Shown here: positions 42,680 to 52,816 of the stretch, piece after piece
Layout of the letters: every line of letters starts with the position of its first letter
Numbering within the stretch: the first letter of the stretch is position 1
Assembly (NCBI GenBank): GCA_951799405.1
Contig: OX637337.1
Span: 17,048,347-17,112,346 of the forward strand
Source: Agapetus fuscipes
Lineage: Eukaryota > Arthropoda > Insecta > Trichoptera > Glossosomatidae
DNA length: 64,000 nt
Direction of reading: 5' to 3'
The notes under the pieces: model-generated
What the model saw: the letters and a program-made list of their open reading frames with translations, nothing else
Database searches by the model: none
What the model was told of the DNA's origin: nothing
Program-made: the position numbers and the translations under genes

Positions 42680-42860
42680 CATTTCAAGCCCTGACAGGAG
42701 TGCCACAAGAATCAGTTTTGGGGCCATTGTTGTTCTCTATGTTTATTAAAAAATTCTCAGGTATCCCGTCAATTTCTGTAACTGGCCCAATGTTGGAGGA
42801 CGTTGAGAGGTCAGCTGGGCGTTAAGCATACCGGAGACAAGCTGATGTTCCACTGTACTG
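42680..42860 (+). mobile_element. LINE reverse transcriptase fragment, lineage 8
   Basis: LTGVPQESVLGPLLFSMFI is the conserved GVPQGSVLGPLLF motif of LINE reverse transcriptases (one change, G to E). It then jumps to a segment with LEDVERSAGR shared with 43600-43700. The catalytic YADD motif is absent. Confidence 0.75.
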
Positions 42861-42884
42861 TACTGTATCCTGCCGCCGTTCCAC

Positions 42885-43118
42885 TAGGGGTGGCTGGTAC
42901 CTCCGCAGATGCGCCTTCACTTTTTTCTGTCCTTACAAACCACTTTCATTTCCTCAATATTCATCACCTTTTTCATACATACTCTTCTCTTATTCTCACT
43001 CTGCAGGTTCCATTTTTTCGCAATCTCACCTATTTGGTCTAACCATTCTTTCCTCGGCCTTCCCCTTCCGTGCTTTCCTCTGACATTTCCTTTGTACACT
43101 TTCTTCGTTAGCCACTAA
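42885..43118 (-). mobile_element. LINE C-terminus, lineage 2 relative, reversed
   Basis: Minus-strand protein: YKGNVRGKHGRGRPRKEWLD, QIGEIAKKWNLQSENKRR, and CMKKVMNIEEMKVVCKDRKK. This parallels GKRGKGRPRKVWSDQIVEI at 46110-46165. The 3' end reads CCCTAGTGGAACGGC, then GGCAGGATACAGTACAGTAC. It is in frame over 60 codons. Confidence 0.82.
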
Positions 43119-43137
43119 TGTTAATAATAATAATGTT

Positions 43138-43428
43138 AGGACAATTTATTTGGTGAGCGCTGTTTTTGTGTGAATCACACCTCAAGAGCTCTCTGCGAGC
43201 TTGGTCGTCGTGTATAAAGCACCAATTCTCAATCAAGACCCAGTTCCTGTAAGGCTGGATGTACCTTTAGTGCCCGGTCTTTGGTAAAGGAATATTAATT
43301 TTTCACCCAGCGAAGAGCGTATTTGAAAATTTTTTTTTTTTTTTTGTGCTCCGCCGTGATTCGAACCCACAACCTTCCATTTACGAATAAGAAGTGACTA
43401 CGACTGACTATTAGACTACGGACCATCA
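43138..43428 (-). mobile_element. SINE C, nearly full length
   Basis: ATTTATTTGGTGAGCGCTG, AGAGCTCTCTGCGAGCTTGG, TTTCACCCAGCGAAGAGC, a T-run, and GATTCGAACCCACAACC (reversed B box). Confidence 0.85.
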
Positions 43429-43494
43429 ATAAAATTAATAAAACATCGTATCTTCAGGAAGTAGCAAATAACTTTTTATCGTTTTATTTATATT

Positions 43495-43730
43495 TGTAAC
43501 CATTTTAAGCCCGGTTAAGAGTCCCACAAGGATCTGTGTTGAGGTTTTATTAACAACATTTTAAAATCGATTTCTAACGCCTCACATCCACTTCTTTAAT
43601 TGCTCCAAGGTTGGATGACGTTGAGAGGTCAGCTGGGCGTTAAGAATGCCGGAGACGGGCTGATGTTCCTCCTGAATCGTCTCTGCGGGGAGCAGCGCAC
43701 GGTAGGCAGCCGATACTTCATCGTTTTCTT
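43495..43730 (+). mobile_element. LINE reverse transcriptase fragment, lineage 8, second copy
   Basis: RVPQGSVLRF and then LDDVERSAGR, with GTCAGCTGGGCGTTAAGAAT and GCCGGAGACGGGCTGATGTT shared with 42810-42850. Both copies lack the same intervening region, so the deletion predates their spread. Confidence 0.65.
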
Positions 43731-43917
43731 TAATTGCTCATCTGGTGTACGGGAATCACTTACCAAACACATTATATCAATGCCGTGGATTCACAAGCAC
43801 GGGTATGCTCGTGAAAAACATGAGAGATTTTTTTATTTGTATTTTAGCGCAGGTATATTTTTGAGATTCAAGAAATACAAAGATTTTTAGATCTACATAC
43901 ATTTAACTAGTCCTTAT

Positions 43918-44078
43918 TGCAGTAGCTCGGTCTTCGGACTCGTAATCTGAAGGTAGTATGTTTGATTCCCAGTAGAGCACAAAATTAATATAATTTACAT
44001 TTTTTTTAAATGCTCTTTGTTGGGTTGATCTGGTTGAGTAAGTACTCGGCGCTTTCAATAGCCTCAACCAATCTCGCA
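43918..44078 (+). mobile_element. SINE C, 5' half
   Basis: GACTCGTAATCTGAAGGTAG, B box TTTGATTCCCAG and TGCTCTTTGTTGGGTTGA. Confidence 0.72.
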
Positions 44079-44079
44079 G

Positions 44080-44950
44080 AGGTATCTACTAATAGGTAAT
44101 CAATAAACATTTGGAAAAAACCAATCATAAATTTGGGCTGAGCCATTTGAGTGTATTGTGCCAAATGGTACCATTGCAAATTATTATAGTACGTAGACAA
44201 AAAAAACATACAAAAAAATATTTATATATTTTTTTGAAGATCCCCACGATCATACCTGTTGGTTTAGTGTCACCGCCGGGCCGCCGGTGGTCAGCCGCGT
44301 GCATACAAACCTACACATCATAACTCACGTAGCGGGCGACCACGGCGCAATGACAAAAACTAATTATTATTTTTCAACGTTCCCCCAGCGGCCATAACTT
44401 TACAAATTTTATCTCCCAAGGTGTCTGTACAAACAGTGTCAGAATTAATGCCACCCCGAGACACCTTTTTCCACTCTTTTTTTTTAATTCAGTCATAATT
44501 TAAATCTTATATGGTCAACCCACAGACAAACGTAAGCATTCATTTTTTTTTTAAATTAATAAGCAATCGAAAAAGTATTGAGGTAACAAAAAAAATGCGG
44601 TTGGCGTAAAAAGATGCTCATCGGACTGGAGAGAGGCAGTCATTGTGCCAAAGTTCTATGTCTATTTTTTTTAATTGTACAGGTATATTCATATTTGAGA
44701 TTCAAACAGTGTCAGAATACCACCCCGAGTCGCCTTTTTCCACACTTTTTTTTATTAATTTGTAATTTAAATCTTATCTAGTCTTATATAGTCAGCCCAC
44801 CTGACCATACGCTTTTTTTTAAATTAAAGTAGCAATCGAAAAAGCATGCAAGGATGGAAAAAAAACATATCGGCAGAAAAAACGGTCTACCGGTCTGGAG
44901 AGAGGCGGTCATGGTGACAATTTATAAAATAAGTATATTATTTATTAAAG
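44080..44950. other. Mostly unique; holds an internal approximate duplication
   Basis: About 44430-44660 and 44700-44930 share GTGTCAGAATxxxxCACCCCGA, CCTTTTTCCACxCTTTTTTT and TGGAGAGAGGCxGTCAT, an old tandem duplication of roughly 260 bp. Confidence 0.5.
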
Positions 44951-44954
44951 AAAG

Positions 44955-45175
44955 TATATTATTTAAGTTGCAAATATATATTCACATTTAAAATTCATAT
45001 TAAATGTATGCCAACAAATAGACACGTAACAAGTTTGCGCTTACACATGCAGCATGTGAGCTTACAACATGAAAACCCAAATTTAAAATTGTTAAGCTCT
45101 ACAACTCTTGCCGATCATCCCAGAAACAGGAACGACATTGGCAAAGTAAACTAATTTTAACAGAATGGACGGTCA
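44955..45175 (-). mobile_element. Family B element
   Basis: TTAAGTTGCAAATATATATT, GCGCTTACACATGCAGCATG, ACTCTTGCCGATCATCCC, and AACGACATTGGCAAAGTAAA. Confidence 0.78.
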
Positions 45176-45179
45176 ATAT

Positions 45180-45598
45180 AATAAAATATGCACTTACGAA
45201 TAAAGATATTGTTAACGAAAAAATAAAAGTATTACAATAAAAATATTATTGGGATATTCAAATTTCACTTCTAAATATTTTCTATTTTGTTACTTCATCA
45301 CTTCTTCTCATACGACGCCGTTGTTAATGGGTGTTTTTTTTTTATTTACCTAACATGTTTTATAATTTATTTTACATGTTTTTTAATTGTGAATATTGTG
45401 GTCCGGGTGTTGGATGTAATAATGGATTTATCGGTGATTTGGACGCAGCGAAGACACCTAAATACTGATTAAAAATTTATGTAATTGCCTACCTGTTTTT
45501 TTAAATTTATTGATTAAAAAAAAATGTAAGAATCATATTCGTATTTTTTAAAAATCATATTCGTATTTTTTTAATACATAAACAACTTTTGAAAAACC
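45180..45598. other. AT-rich, no gene recognised
   Basis: Contains a short tandem duplication, AATCATATTCGTATTTTTT, at about 45531-45572. Confidence 0.4.
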
Positions 45599-45599
45599 T

Positions 45600-45832
45600 A
45601 CCTATGGTTGGCATGCGGCTGACCACCCATGCTGTAAAAATGGTTCACTTTGCCAATGCCACCCCTGTTTCAGAGAAGGACGGCAAGAGCTGCAGGGTGT
45701 ATGCTCATTTGAGATTTGGTTTTTATGTTGTAGGTTCACATGCGGTATGTGCAAGCGCGAACTTGTGCGTGTCTGCTTGTGAGAATGTATATAATGTGAG
45801 TCTCCAATGTAACATATATTTGCAACTTAGAT
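45600..45832 (+). mobile_element. Family B element
   Basis: ATGGTTGGCATGCGGCTGAC, AAATGGTTCACTTTGCCAAT, CACATGCGGTATGTGCAAGC, and tail GCAACTTAGATTAAATTAA. Confidence 0.8.
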
Positions 45833-45879
45833 TAAATTAAAAATTAAATTAAATTAAATACCTACTATTTTTAACACCG

Positions 45880-45925
45880 TCAAGTATGGATGGTAAGCCT
45901 CTTACCTACCTATAATTCAAGGCAT
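45880..45925 (-). repeat. Family B 5' end fragment
   Basis: GTATGGATGGTAAGCCTCTT followed by ACCTACCTATAATTCAAGG. The LINE begins about 20 bp later. Confidence 0.6.
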
Positions 45926-45943
45926 ACATACATCATACAAAAA

Positions 45944-46350
45944 AAAACAAGAAAAACTTTGAGGGATAGAGTTAGGAATGAATGGGTAAAAAAAGAATGT
46001 AATTTGAAAGAGGATGTAAAAGTTAAAGTACAAAAGAATGTGATGAGATGGTTTGGGCATGTGGAAAGAATGAATGATGATAGACTGACAAAGTATGTAT
46101 ACAAGGAAAGTGTGAAAGGAAAAAGAGGGAAGGGACGACCGAGAAAAGTATGGAGTGATCAGATTGTGGAGATTGTGAAAGAATGGGATATACAAAGTGA
46201 GCGTAAAAGAAGAAAATGCATAAAAAAGGTGATGGATATGAAGGAATTGAAAGAGGTATGTCAGGATAGGAAAAAATGGAAGCAACTCTGCAGAGGCTCT
46301 GGCCACCCCTTGCGGAATGGCGACAGAGTTACAGTTACAGTTACAGATAT
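45944..46350 (+). pseudogene. LINE C-terminal coding remnant, lineage 2, (CAGTTA)n tail
   Basis: About 125 codons remain open: RVRNEWVKKECNLKEDVKVK, NVMRWFGHVERMNDDRLTKY, KGKRGKGRPRKVWSDQIVEI and CQDRKKWKQLCRGSGHP. These are the RWFGHVERM and GRPRKxW blocks following a LINE reverse transcriptase. The polymerase and endonuclease are absent, so this is a 5'-truncated insertion, not a host gene. The 3' end is GCGGAATGGCGACAGAGTTA with CAGTTA units to 46350. The clean frame suggests a relatively recent copy. Confidence 0.87.
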
Positions 46351-46354
46351 TTTA

Positions 46355-46612
46355 CGTGAAGCATTGAATAATTTACTGTAAGCCCATTTTTTCTACTCTC
46401 TGGACTCTCTGTGAAATTTTTAATTAATCAATAAAATATACAATTTTTAACCGAAGTTATCTTCCAGTGATATTTGTCTTCGGGGGCCCTGGTGCGGTAG
46501 AAACTCTCGAACCACCTTTAATACAGGCCTGTGTCTGCCAACCACATTCCTAAACGTCAAATCACCCATCGCATCGACTACTCTATAATATACCATCTAG
46601 CTTCTGATATGT
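46355..46612. other. No recognised feature
   Basis: Includes an unassigned GC-richer patch at 46480-46520. Confidence 0.3.
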
Positions 46613-46760
46613 AAATCTATAATCTAAGTTGCAAAAATATAGAAACATTTGAAATTCAACTAAAGTGCATGCCCACAAGCAGACACGGGTAAATTTGCGC
46701 TGCATGTGTACCTACTTACAAAATTAAATCCCAAACATCAAATGAACGTAAACACTCATA
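46613..46760 (-). mobile_element. Family B element, 3' two-thirds
   Basis: TCTATAATCTAAGTTGCAAA, TGCATGCCCACAAGCAGACA, and AACATCAAATGAACGTAAAC, then cut by SINE A. Confidence 0.78.
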
Positions 46761-47101
46761 TCGCAACTCGCAACTCGCAACTAAGCTACACATATAGTGC
46801 AACTTCTTGCCGCGTTATCCCCGAAGGGGTCGCATGTGGCGAGTTGAACCTATTTATTTTTACAGGTAAGGGGGCCGGCCTTACGCCAACCACTTCAGTT
46901 GAAGTGGGAATTTCCCAGCTCCCGAGGAGGCTGGTACTCATTTCTTGTAAAGGCTGAGTAAACCTCGCCGGTATTTATATAATGGGGTTTGAAATACACA
47001 CCGAAATTGGAAATCATTTCTGACACCCTCCTCGGTGGGATTCGAACCCGAGCTCACGGGGTAGAATGCAAGCACTCTACCAACTGAGCTATCGACCGGA
47101 C
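46761..47101 (-). mobile_element. SINE A, full length, young subfamily, three tail units
   Basis: The reversed tail shows three CGCAACT units (46762-46781). The B box region GGGATTCGAACCCGAGCTC and the CCTCCTCGG subfamily mark are intact, ending CTATCGACCGGAC. Confidence 0.94.
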
Positions 47102-47280
47102 TTATATCGTTTTTTTTTTTTTTAAGATATTCTTTAATTTTCGGTTTGTATCGTAGATGTGTGAAATATGTACGTACTTGACGTTATTGACCCTCTGTCT
47201 ATCATCTAAGTTGGAGCATTTTATGAGGGTATCCAAAATTTCAGCATCCTTCTACGAATGTTCTGGGCGCCTAAAATGTT

Positions 47281-47570
47281 TTTTTTTTTTTTTTAAGAAA
47301 GCCTATGCGGGAGACTCCCTAGATTCGAGAGACTCTAAGGGTCTATGTCACTTGTTATTGTGCCGCAGAGGTGTTGGTGATGTGGCAGTTGTCCACGTCC
47401 GGTTGCAGGGTTGTTAGCTGCGCAGTGCTGTGGTGTGTGTGGCATTGCTTTGTTTTGAGACACTGAGAGGAAATGGCGAGTGATATTAGATTTGAAAAGG
47501 GCAAGGTTAAATTGGGATGGAAATACAGATACCGGTAACTCATTCCATCCAATTATACAAACAAACAAAC
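47281..47570 (-). mobile_element. LINE 3' end, lineage 7, poly-A tail
   Basis: Minus-strand protein: IIGWNELPVSVFPSQFNLAL, FKSNITRHFLSV, then an untranslated end and an A-run (T-run at 47281-47295 on plus). The WNxLPxxVFPxxxxLxxFKxxIxRH block is the extreme C-terminus of a LINE polyprotein. A decayed relative lies at 62985-63210. Confidence 0.78.
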
Positions 47571-47779
47571 GCCATAAAATCTGAATATGGGAAAATGACA
47601 ATATGAATACTTTGTAGAAAATAATTTTTGAAAATTCGAAAAACACCGACTTAATTACGGGGACTTTTTTCTACATTGAAATTCTTACACATATTGAAGG
47701 AGGTGTAGAGAAGGTGCGCGTTTCGTGCTCTGGTCCAAGATCAGAGGTTTTCTGTCAGGACACGTCCATCCAGCTAACT

Positions 47780-47850
47780 GCCTTGGAAACGTGAGTTGGG
47801 TGATGACAGAGGTACTGGGTTCGATTCCCGCTGAGAGCGACGCATAACCC
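47780..47850 (+). mobile_element. tRNA-like SINE head
   Basis: B box CTGGGTTCGATTCCCGC, with a weak A-box-like GTGAGTTGGGTGATG before it. Confidence 0.4.
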
Positions 47851-48164
47851 TAAAATACAAAATGAACAAAAAACAACACATCCCAATTCGTTAACAAATT
47901 AAAAATAATCATTTTGGGCCGCAGCGATGACACTGGGGTCATTTTTATAAATCGCCTCTCGGATAAAATCTTTATTGATTATTGTATTTGTTAGAATTTA
48001 AATAAAATAATATTGAAGTGTGTGTTTTTTTTTCAAAAAATGATATAATTGTCAATTCTGAGAACACGACTTTTTACTTTTCGTGCCCAAATACATTTAT
48101 GTATTTCTGCAATACTCCTCCAATATTCGTCATTCACCTACTCAGACTAATTCTCCCAACTCTC

Positions 48165-48453
48165 GCAATGCAACTACGCTGCACATAAAGTGAAACTTCT
48201 TACCGCGTTGGCCCCCAAGAGATCGTACATGGTGCGGGGAAATTGTTTATTTTCACATGAAAGGGGCGTCCTTACTGCAAATACTTAATTTATAGAGTGC
48301 GTTTAATTGGTGGCTAAGTAAACATTGAAGACTGAATAAACCTTGCCGGTATTTTTATTTTGGGTTTGAAAAACATTTCCGACACCTCGATTGAACCCTT
48401 GCCGCCTGGTATGAAACACAAGCATTCTACCAACTGAGCGATAAACCGAACTG
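48165..48453 (-). mobile_element. SINE A, full length, diverged
   Basis: GCAATGCAACTACGCTGCAC, CGCGTTGGCCCCCAAGAG, CCTTGCCGGTATTTTTATTT, and head CTACCAACTGAGCGATAAAC. Confidence 0.82.
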
Positions 48454-48454
48454 A

Positions 48455-49138
48455 CATACGACTTTGGAAATTTAAAAATAGCACCATTTGGTATATAAGT
48501 ACCACGCAGTTTAAAAGACAAAAATCTGATAAATATTTTTAACCTACTCAAATAGGTTTTCCTCTGTTTCCCAGTTTGACTTCTATGGTAGGTACTTAGT
48601 TACTCTTATGCTAGTTATTTGTTTGTTAAATCAAATTCACTTGATACCCAAGTTGAGTGCTGTACTCATAAAAAGTGAGGTCGCTTTTTATTGCGTTAAT
48701 CTTTCATGTCAGAATAGAAATTAAAAGAGACGAACAGTCGTCGGGGGAATGCTAGGAACCCGACTTGATGGAATGCTCGACAACTAACATGTTATGTTAG
48801 AAATAAAATACGTTAAGCGGCTCTCAAAATGTGAGAAATTGGAGTCAAAAAAATGTATCAAAAAGAAACCAAAATAAAAAATAAAATCTTTCTAATCTCA
48901 TGTTATATAATGGAATGTTAGTATGTTTTCCTATAAACCGCTTCTAAACCGATTTTAATAAAATCTTCAAAGAACACGTAAAAGATTCTCGACATGTTTC
49001 CTTTGAAGTTTAATGTTAAACGCATTACAATTTTTTTTCGTACTAAATGTAGCTGTGGAAACGGCTGTCCTTGTTAAACTGCTAAATAGATTGTAGAAAA
49101 CTCTTGAAATAGATTGGGTGAAGTTTGATTTCGGTCGA
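48455..49138. other. AT-rich, no gene recognised
   Basis: About 48540-48620 weakly resembles 1845-1920. Confidence 0.35.
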
Positions 49139-49139
49139 A

Positions 49140-49310
49140 ATATTTTTCGGCCCTGTTACATAAGGTACTCCACTCACATTGGCGCTTACACATGCTGCAT
49201 GTGCAATTAAAAAATAAGACTTTAACCTCGGGTGCACAAGCCCTGCAATTCATCCATAAGTTCCTATGAAACAGGGTTAAGGTATGTGTGATCAGTTTCA
49301 TAGAAATTTG
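49140..49310 (-). mobile_element. Family B element, diverged
   Basis: GGCGCTTACACATGCTGCAT, ACAAGCCCTGCAATTCATCC and CCTATGAAACAGGG. Confidence 0.65.
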
Positions 49311-49494
49311 TTTGTAAAAACACTGAAATTATACATAAAAAAACAAAAACTATTATCCAAATTCAAAAATGTTCCGACCTCATCAATATAAAAAAACAAA
49401 CCAACGCACGTCAAAAAAATATATCCATCTTATTTATTTATCGATTTTATCGCATTTAAAAGTGTTCAACTTTTGAAAAACAAGTTCAATTTTC

Positions 49495-49685
49495 AAAAAA
49501 CTTTGAGCCGCGTCAAGTTTTCCCGCGCTGACGTTTTTACAACGCAGCGGGTGGCACCACTGTTAGAGCCCCGCAGAGAAAAAGAGTGAAGGTGGTAGAG
49601 GAATACCGGGATAGGTGTGGGTTGAGGAAACAAGGGGGCTGTCACCCCGTGACGTCACACGTCAGCTCTCCTAACAGAAACGGTT
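49495..49685. promoter_or_regulatory. GC-rich unique patch with TGACGTCA
   Basis: TTTTCCCGCGCTGACG, GCAGCGGGTGGCACC and CCCCGTGACGTCACACG, with the octamer at 49650-49657. It has the same character as the patches at 22370 and 28368. Confidence 0.25.
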
Positions 49686-50089
49686 AAAACATAAATAAAA
49701 ATATTTGATATAATATACTGCACGAAAACACAGAGAAATAAGAATAATTCATCACACCCCACCTGTCACTCATAAAATCACACCGGGATTTTTCATTACA
49801 TTTTTTTTATGTAAATAATAAAATATTTTAATTGAGTGCTGCGTCACGCCACTGCGTTCCAGCGGCGTACTCATTAAAATAATTAGTTTTTTATTGTTTA
49901 AATGTTAAAGTCGTAAAAATATATATGGTAGGGTTGTTTTTCGTAAAATAACAAGGTTGAGTAGTTTCAGCGAGATTAATAATTTAAAAGTTGTCAAGAT
50001 AATAGAGCTAAGAAAAATAATGGAGCTAACAACAGAACGCCATTTGTGAGTGTCACACCTCAAGGGTCCTCTCGGATCACGGAAGAGAC

Positions 50090-50262
50090 TTGAAGAAATG
50101 AGTAACCGCCCCCTCGGGTGCTGGGAACACCCCATTTCAAATAAATTGGTTGGCGTACCTACAGCTGGCCGCATTTTCTGTAAAAATAAATAGGTTCATT
50201 CGCCACATGCAAATACGTGGAAAAAAGTTATACTAGATGTGTAGCTTATTTACGTTTGCGTT
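50090..50262 (+). mobile_element. SINE A, 3' half
   Basis: AAGAAATGAGTAACCGCCCC, CTCGGGTGCTGGGAACACCC, and ATGTGTAGCTTATTTACG. Confidence 0.75.
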
Positions 50263-50337
50263 TATCTGAAACTTTTGTAGGTATCGGTTTTGGTTATGGA
50301 TATTTTTTTATTTCGGATATCTGATAGTTTTGGTTTG

Positions 50338-50690
50338 GACCGGTCGATAGCTCAGATGGTAGAGTGCTTGCATTTTACCCCGTGAGCTCGGGTTCGAATC
50401 CCACCGAGGAGGGTGTCAGAAATGATTTCCTATTTCGGTGTTTATTTCAAACCCCAGAATAAAAATACCGGCAAGGTTTACTCAGCCTTCACAAGAAATG
50501 AGTACCAGCCCCTTCGGGAGCTGGGAAACCCCCACTTCGACTGAAGTGGTTGGCGTAAGGCCGTCCCCCTTACCTGTAAAAATAAATAGGTTCAACTCGC
50601 CACATGCGACCCCTTCGGGGATAACGCGGCAAGAAGTTACACTATTTGTGTAGCTTAGTTGCGTTTTTTTTTTTTGCGTTTTTTGCGTTG
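50338..50690 (+). mobile_element. SINE A, full length, young subfamily
   Basis: GACCGGTCGATAGCTCAG, GGGTTCGAATCCCACCGAGG, complete body, and a tail of GTTGCG, a T-run, TTGCG and TTTTTTGCG. Confidence 0.95.
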
Positions 50691-50707
50691 GTTACGGATA
50701 ATAATAC

Positions 50708-50899
50708 CTGGGGTGGAAGTCTCGACGGTCGTCATTAGATCTTACCGTACCTATTTGAAGATAGCACAGAATAAAACATGGCGGTGCCTGAACAGCTAAT
50801 TGTTGTTCCATATAAAATGGATCAGCTGTTGATAAGCTGTCATGTTTTATTTCGTTCTATCTTCTAATAGATACAGTCGTTGAAACTTCCACCTCTGGG
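50708..50899. mobile_element. Palindromic MITE, first of a pair
   Basis: The left arm starts CTGGGGTGGAAGTCTCGAC and continues GAAGATAGCACAGAATAAA, ACATGGCGG. The right arm is its reverse complement with mismatches, ending CGTTGAAACTTCCACCTCTG. There is no coding capacity. Confidence 0.78.
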
Positions 50900-51087
50900 C
50901 TGGAAGTGTCATCACTATGATAATTCTTACCTACCGAATATCGGTAATATTTGTATGAAGACTAATCAGTTGTTCACTTGACAGGTACTAATCAGCTGTT
51001 CACTTGACAGCTCTTCATACAAATATTACCGATATTCGGTAGTCAAGAATTACCGTGGTGTTGAGAGTGTTGAGACTTCCAGCCCAG
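50897..51087. mobile_element. Palindromic MITE, second of a pair
   Basis: Starts CTGGAAGTGTC, has inner arms CTACCGAATATCGGTAATAT and ATATTACCGATATTCGGTAG, a pair of 26-bp direct repeats (ACTAATCAG.TGTTCACTTG), and ends GAGACTTCCAGCCCAGG. It abuts the first palindrome. Confidence 0.8.
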
Positions 51088-51366
51088 GTGTGGATGAGTC
51101 GATTATGATTTCGATGCAGCATATTAGTCGAAAATCTGTCAGTTTCCCGCCGAATACGTTGCATTGGTGACACACAATCATCGTCATCATCATGTGGCAT
51201 CACATGGCATGTTTGGGCGCGCGTGACACTCCTGTACTACCTGTCATTATAATCGCATTGCCGGCCCGGTGATAATTAGGCTCCCAACATGCGACAGACG
51301 CGAAAATATGTGCTCCCCCCGTCATGTGAAAACAATACCACTAACGAAGGCCCATTACACACATCG

Positions 51367-51405
51367 CTTCTTCTTCTTCTTCTTATTGTGCCTCTTCAGT
51401 GAAGA
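51367..51405 (-). mobile_element. LINE 3' stub, lineage 1 ((GAA)n tail)
   Basis: The minus strand reads AATCTTCACTGAAGAGGCAC, then AATAAGAAGAAGAAGAAG, the same ending as 31190-31230. About 40 bp long. Confidence 0.75.
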
Positions 51406-51478
51406 TTGCCCTTGGAGTGACAACTTTCCCGAAACGGCGCTATATTAAATAATCATCATCATTCATCATATATGTATA
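51404..51478 (+). mobile_element. LINE 3' stub, lineage 3 ((ATC)n tail)
   Basis: GCCCTTGGAGTGACAACTTT, CCCGAAACGGCGCTATATTA and ATCATCATCATTCATCAT match the end of 55190-55250. It abuts the previous stub in opposite orientation. Confidence 0.78.
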
Positions 51479-51787
51479 TATCGACGATTAAAAGGAAGTA
51501 TTCAGGTTACATGTATGTAAATGTAGGTATGAAGGTTAAAAGGAAGTAAAAGGAATAAGCGACGTTTTGGTCAAAAACGAGTTATGAATGCTATCCTACT
51601 TAAAATTTTCCGCTCTTTCTAATGCGCCAACTCCCATAGCTCTACGACGATTTTTTTTTGTTGTTTATGCCTATTATGTTTTTTTTTTTTTTTTTTTAAA
51701 TATGTTTTGTAGTTTTTTTAATTTTTTACTGTTTAATTGTTAAGAGTTTATTTGTTTTATATATTTGAATGTATTAATTGCTTAAAT

Positions 51788-52043
51788 TCCTTGACTGATA
51801 GGTTGGTATGCGGCTGACCACCCATACTGTAAAAAATGGTTCACTTTGCCAATGTCACCCCTGCTTCAGGGAAGGTCGGCAAGAGTTGCAGGACTTATGT
51901 TCATTTAATATTGGGTTTTTTTATATTGTAGGTCCACATGCGGCATGTGTAAGCGCGAAATTATGCATGTCTGCTTGTGGGAATGCATTTAATATGAATC
52001 TCAAATGATACATATCTTTGCAGCTTAGATTTAGATTTAGATG
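51788..52043 (+). mobile_element. Family B element, full length, young subtype
   Basis: CCTTGACTGATAGGTTGGTA at the start. Two to three TTAGAT units at the end. Shares CCCTGCTTCAGGGAAGGTCG and GCGAAATTATGCATGTCTGC with 4800-5044. Confidence 0.9.
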
Positions 52044-52044
52044 C

Positions 52045-52638
52045 CCAAGCAAACAACTGCGTTTTCGAAGTGTGATTTTGGTGTAACCGACAAGATTTTG
52101 GCCTTTTTTATCCTAAAGGCGCTTGTGACATAAACAAAATCGTACAACATCGTAAAACCACATTAATAGGAATGCCATGAAATGCCTTTATTTTTTAAAT
52201 TTTACTGATAAAATATAAAAAAGTTTTTTAGCAATCTCAAACTTTCAACTGCTCTGCTGAACAATTTAGTTTTTGTCGCTTATGCCCTACTTCCTATTGA
52301 CCGTCGACATAAAGTTGGATCCTTTGTTTTTCTCTTCTTGGACGCCGCTTAGTCGCTCCATTGCTTCTTGGAAAACAATTAAAATCATTGCAATGGTCTC
52401 AGAACAATTTTTACTTTAGAACTTTTCTCGGTGGGAAATATATGTATTATGTCACACTTGTATGGAGTTCTTTTCTTAGCAACCAATAATAAAATATTTC
52501 TTTGCATTTTCCTTGCCAATTCCCCTCAGCCAATTCATGAACGGACTCAATGTGAACCTTCGGTACTTTTTAATTGAAAAAGACCAATTATAATTGTATG
52601 TGGATATTCCTTTTAGTTTTTGTTTTTAAATAGGTACA
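52045..52638. other. Mostly unique, no gene recognised
   Basis: A diverged family F match lies at 52428-52490. Confidence 0.35.
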
Positions 52639-52639
52639 T

Positions 52640-52816
52640 GTAATCGTTCGTTGCCTAAAAGGTGGGTATGAGGCTGACCTCCCATGCTGTAAAAACTTTG
52701 TTCACTTTTTTTAACGGCATCCCTGTTTCAGCAAAGGCTGGCAGGATTTTTTATTTTTTTTTCATTTGAGATTTGGGTTTTACTTTTGAAAGAACACAAA
52801 CACATGCAGCATGCGG
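52640..52816 (+). mobile_element. Family B element, 5' two-thirds
   Basis: GTATGAGGCTGACCTCCCAT, CATCCCTGTTTCAGCAAAGG, ACACATGCAGCATGCGG. It stops exactly where SINE A starts. Confidence 0.78.

Noticed and set aside
45890..46381. Host gene of 163 codons
   Set aside because: The first codons lie in a family B fragment and the rest is a LINE C-terminus with a CAGTTA tail.
47101..47135. Poly-T runs as LINE poly-A tails
   Set aside because: Only the run at 47281-47295 has a coding LINE end beside it; other T-runs have no such support.
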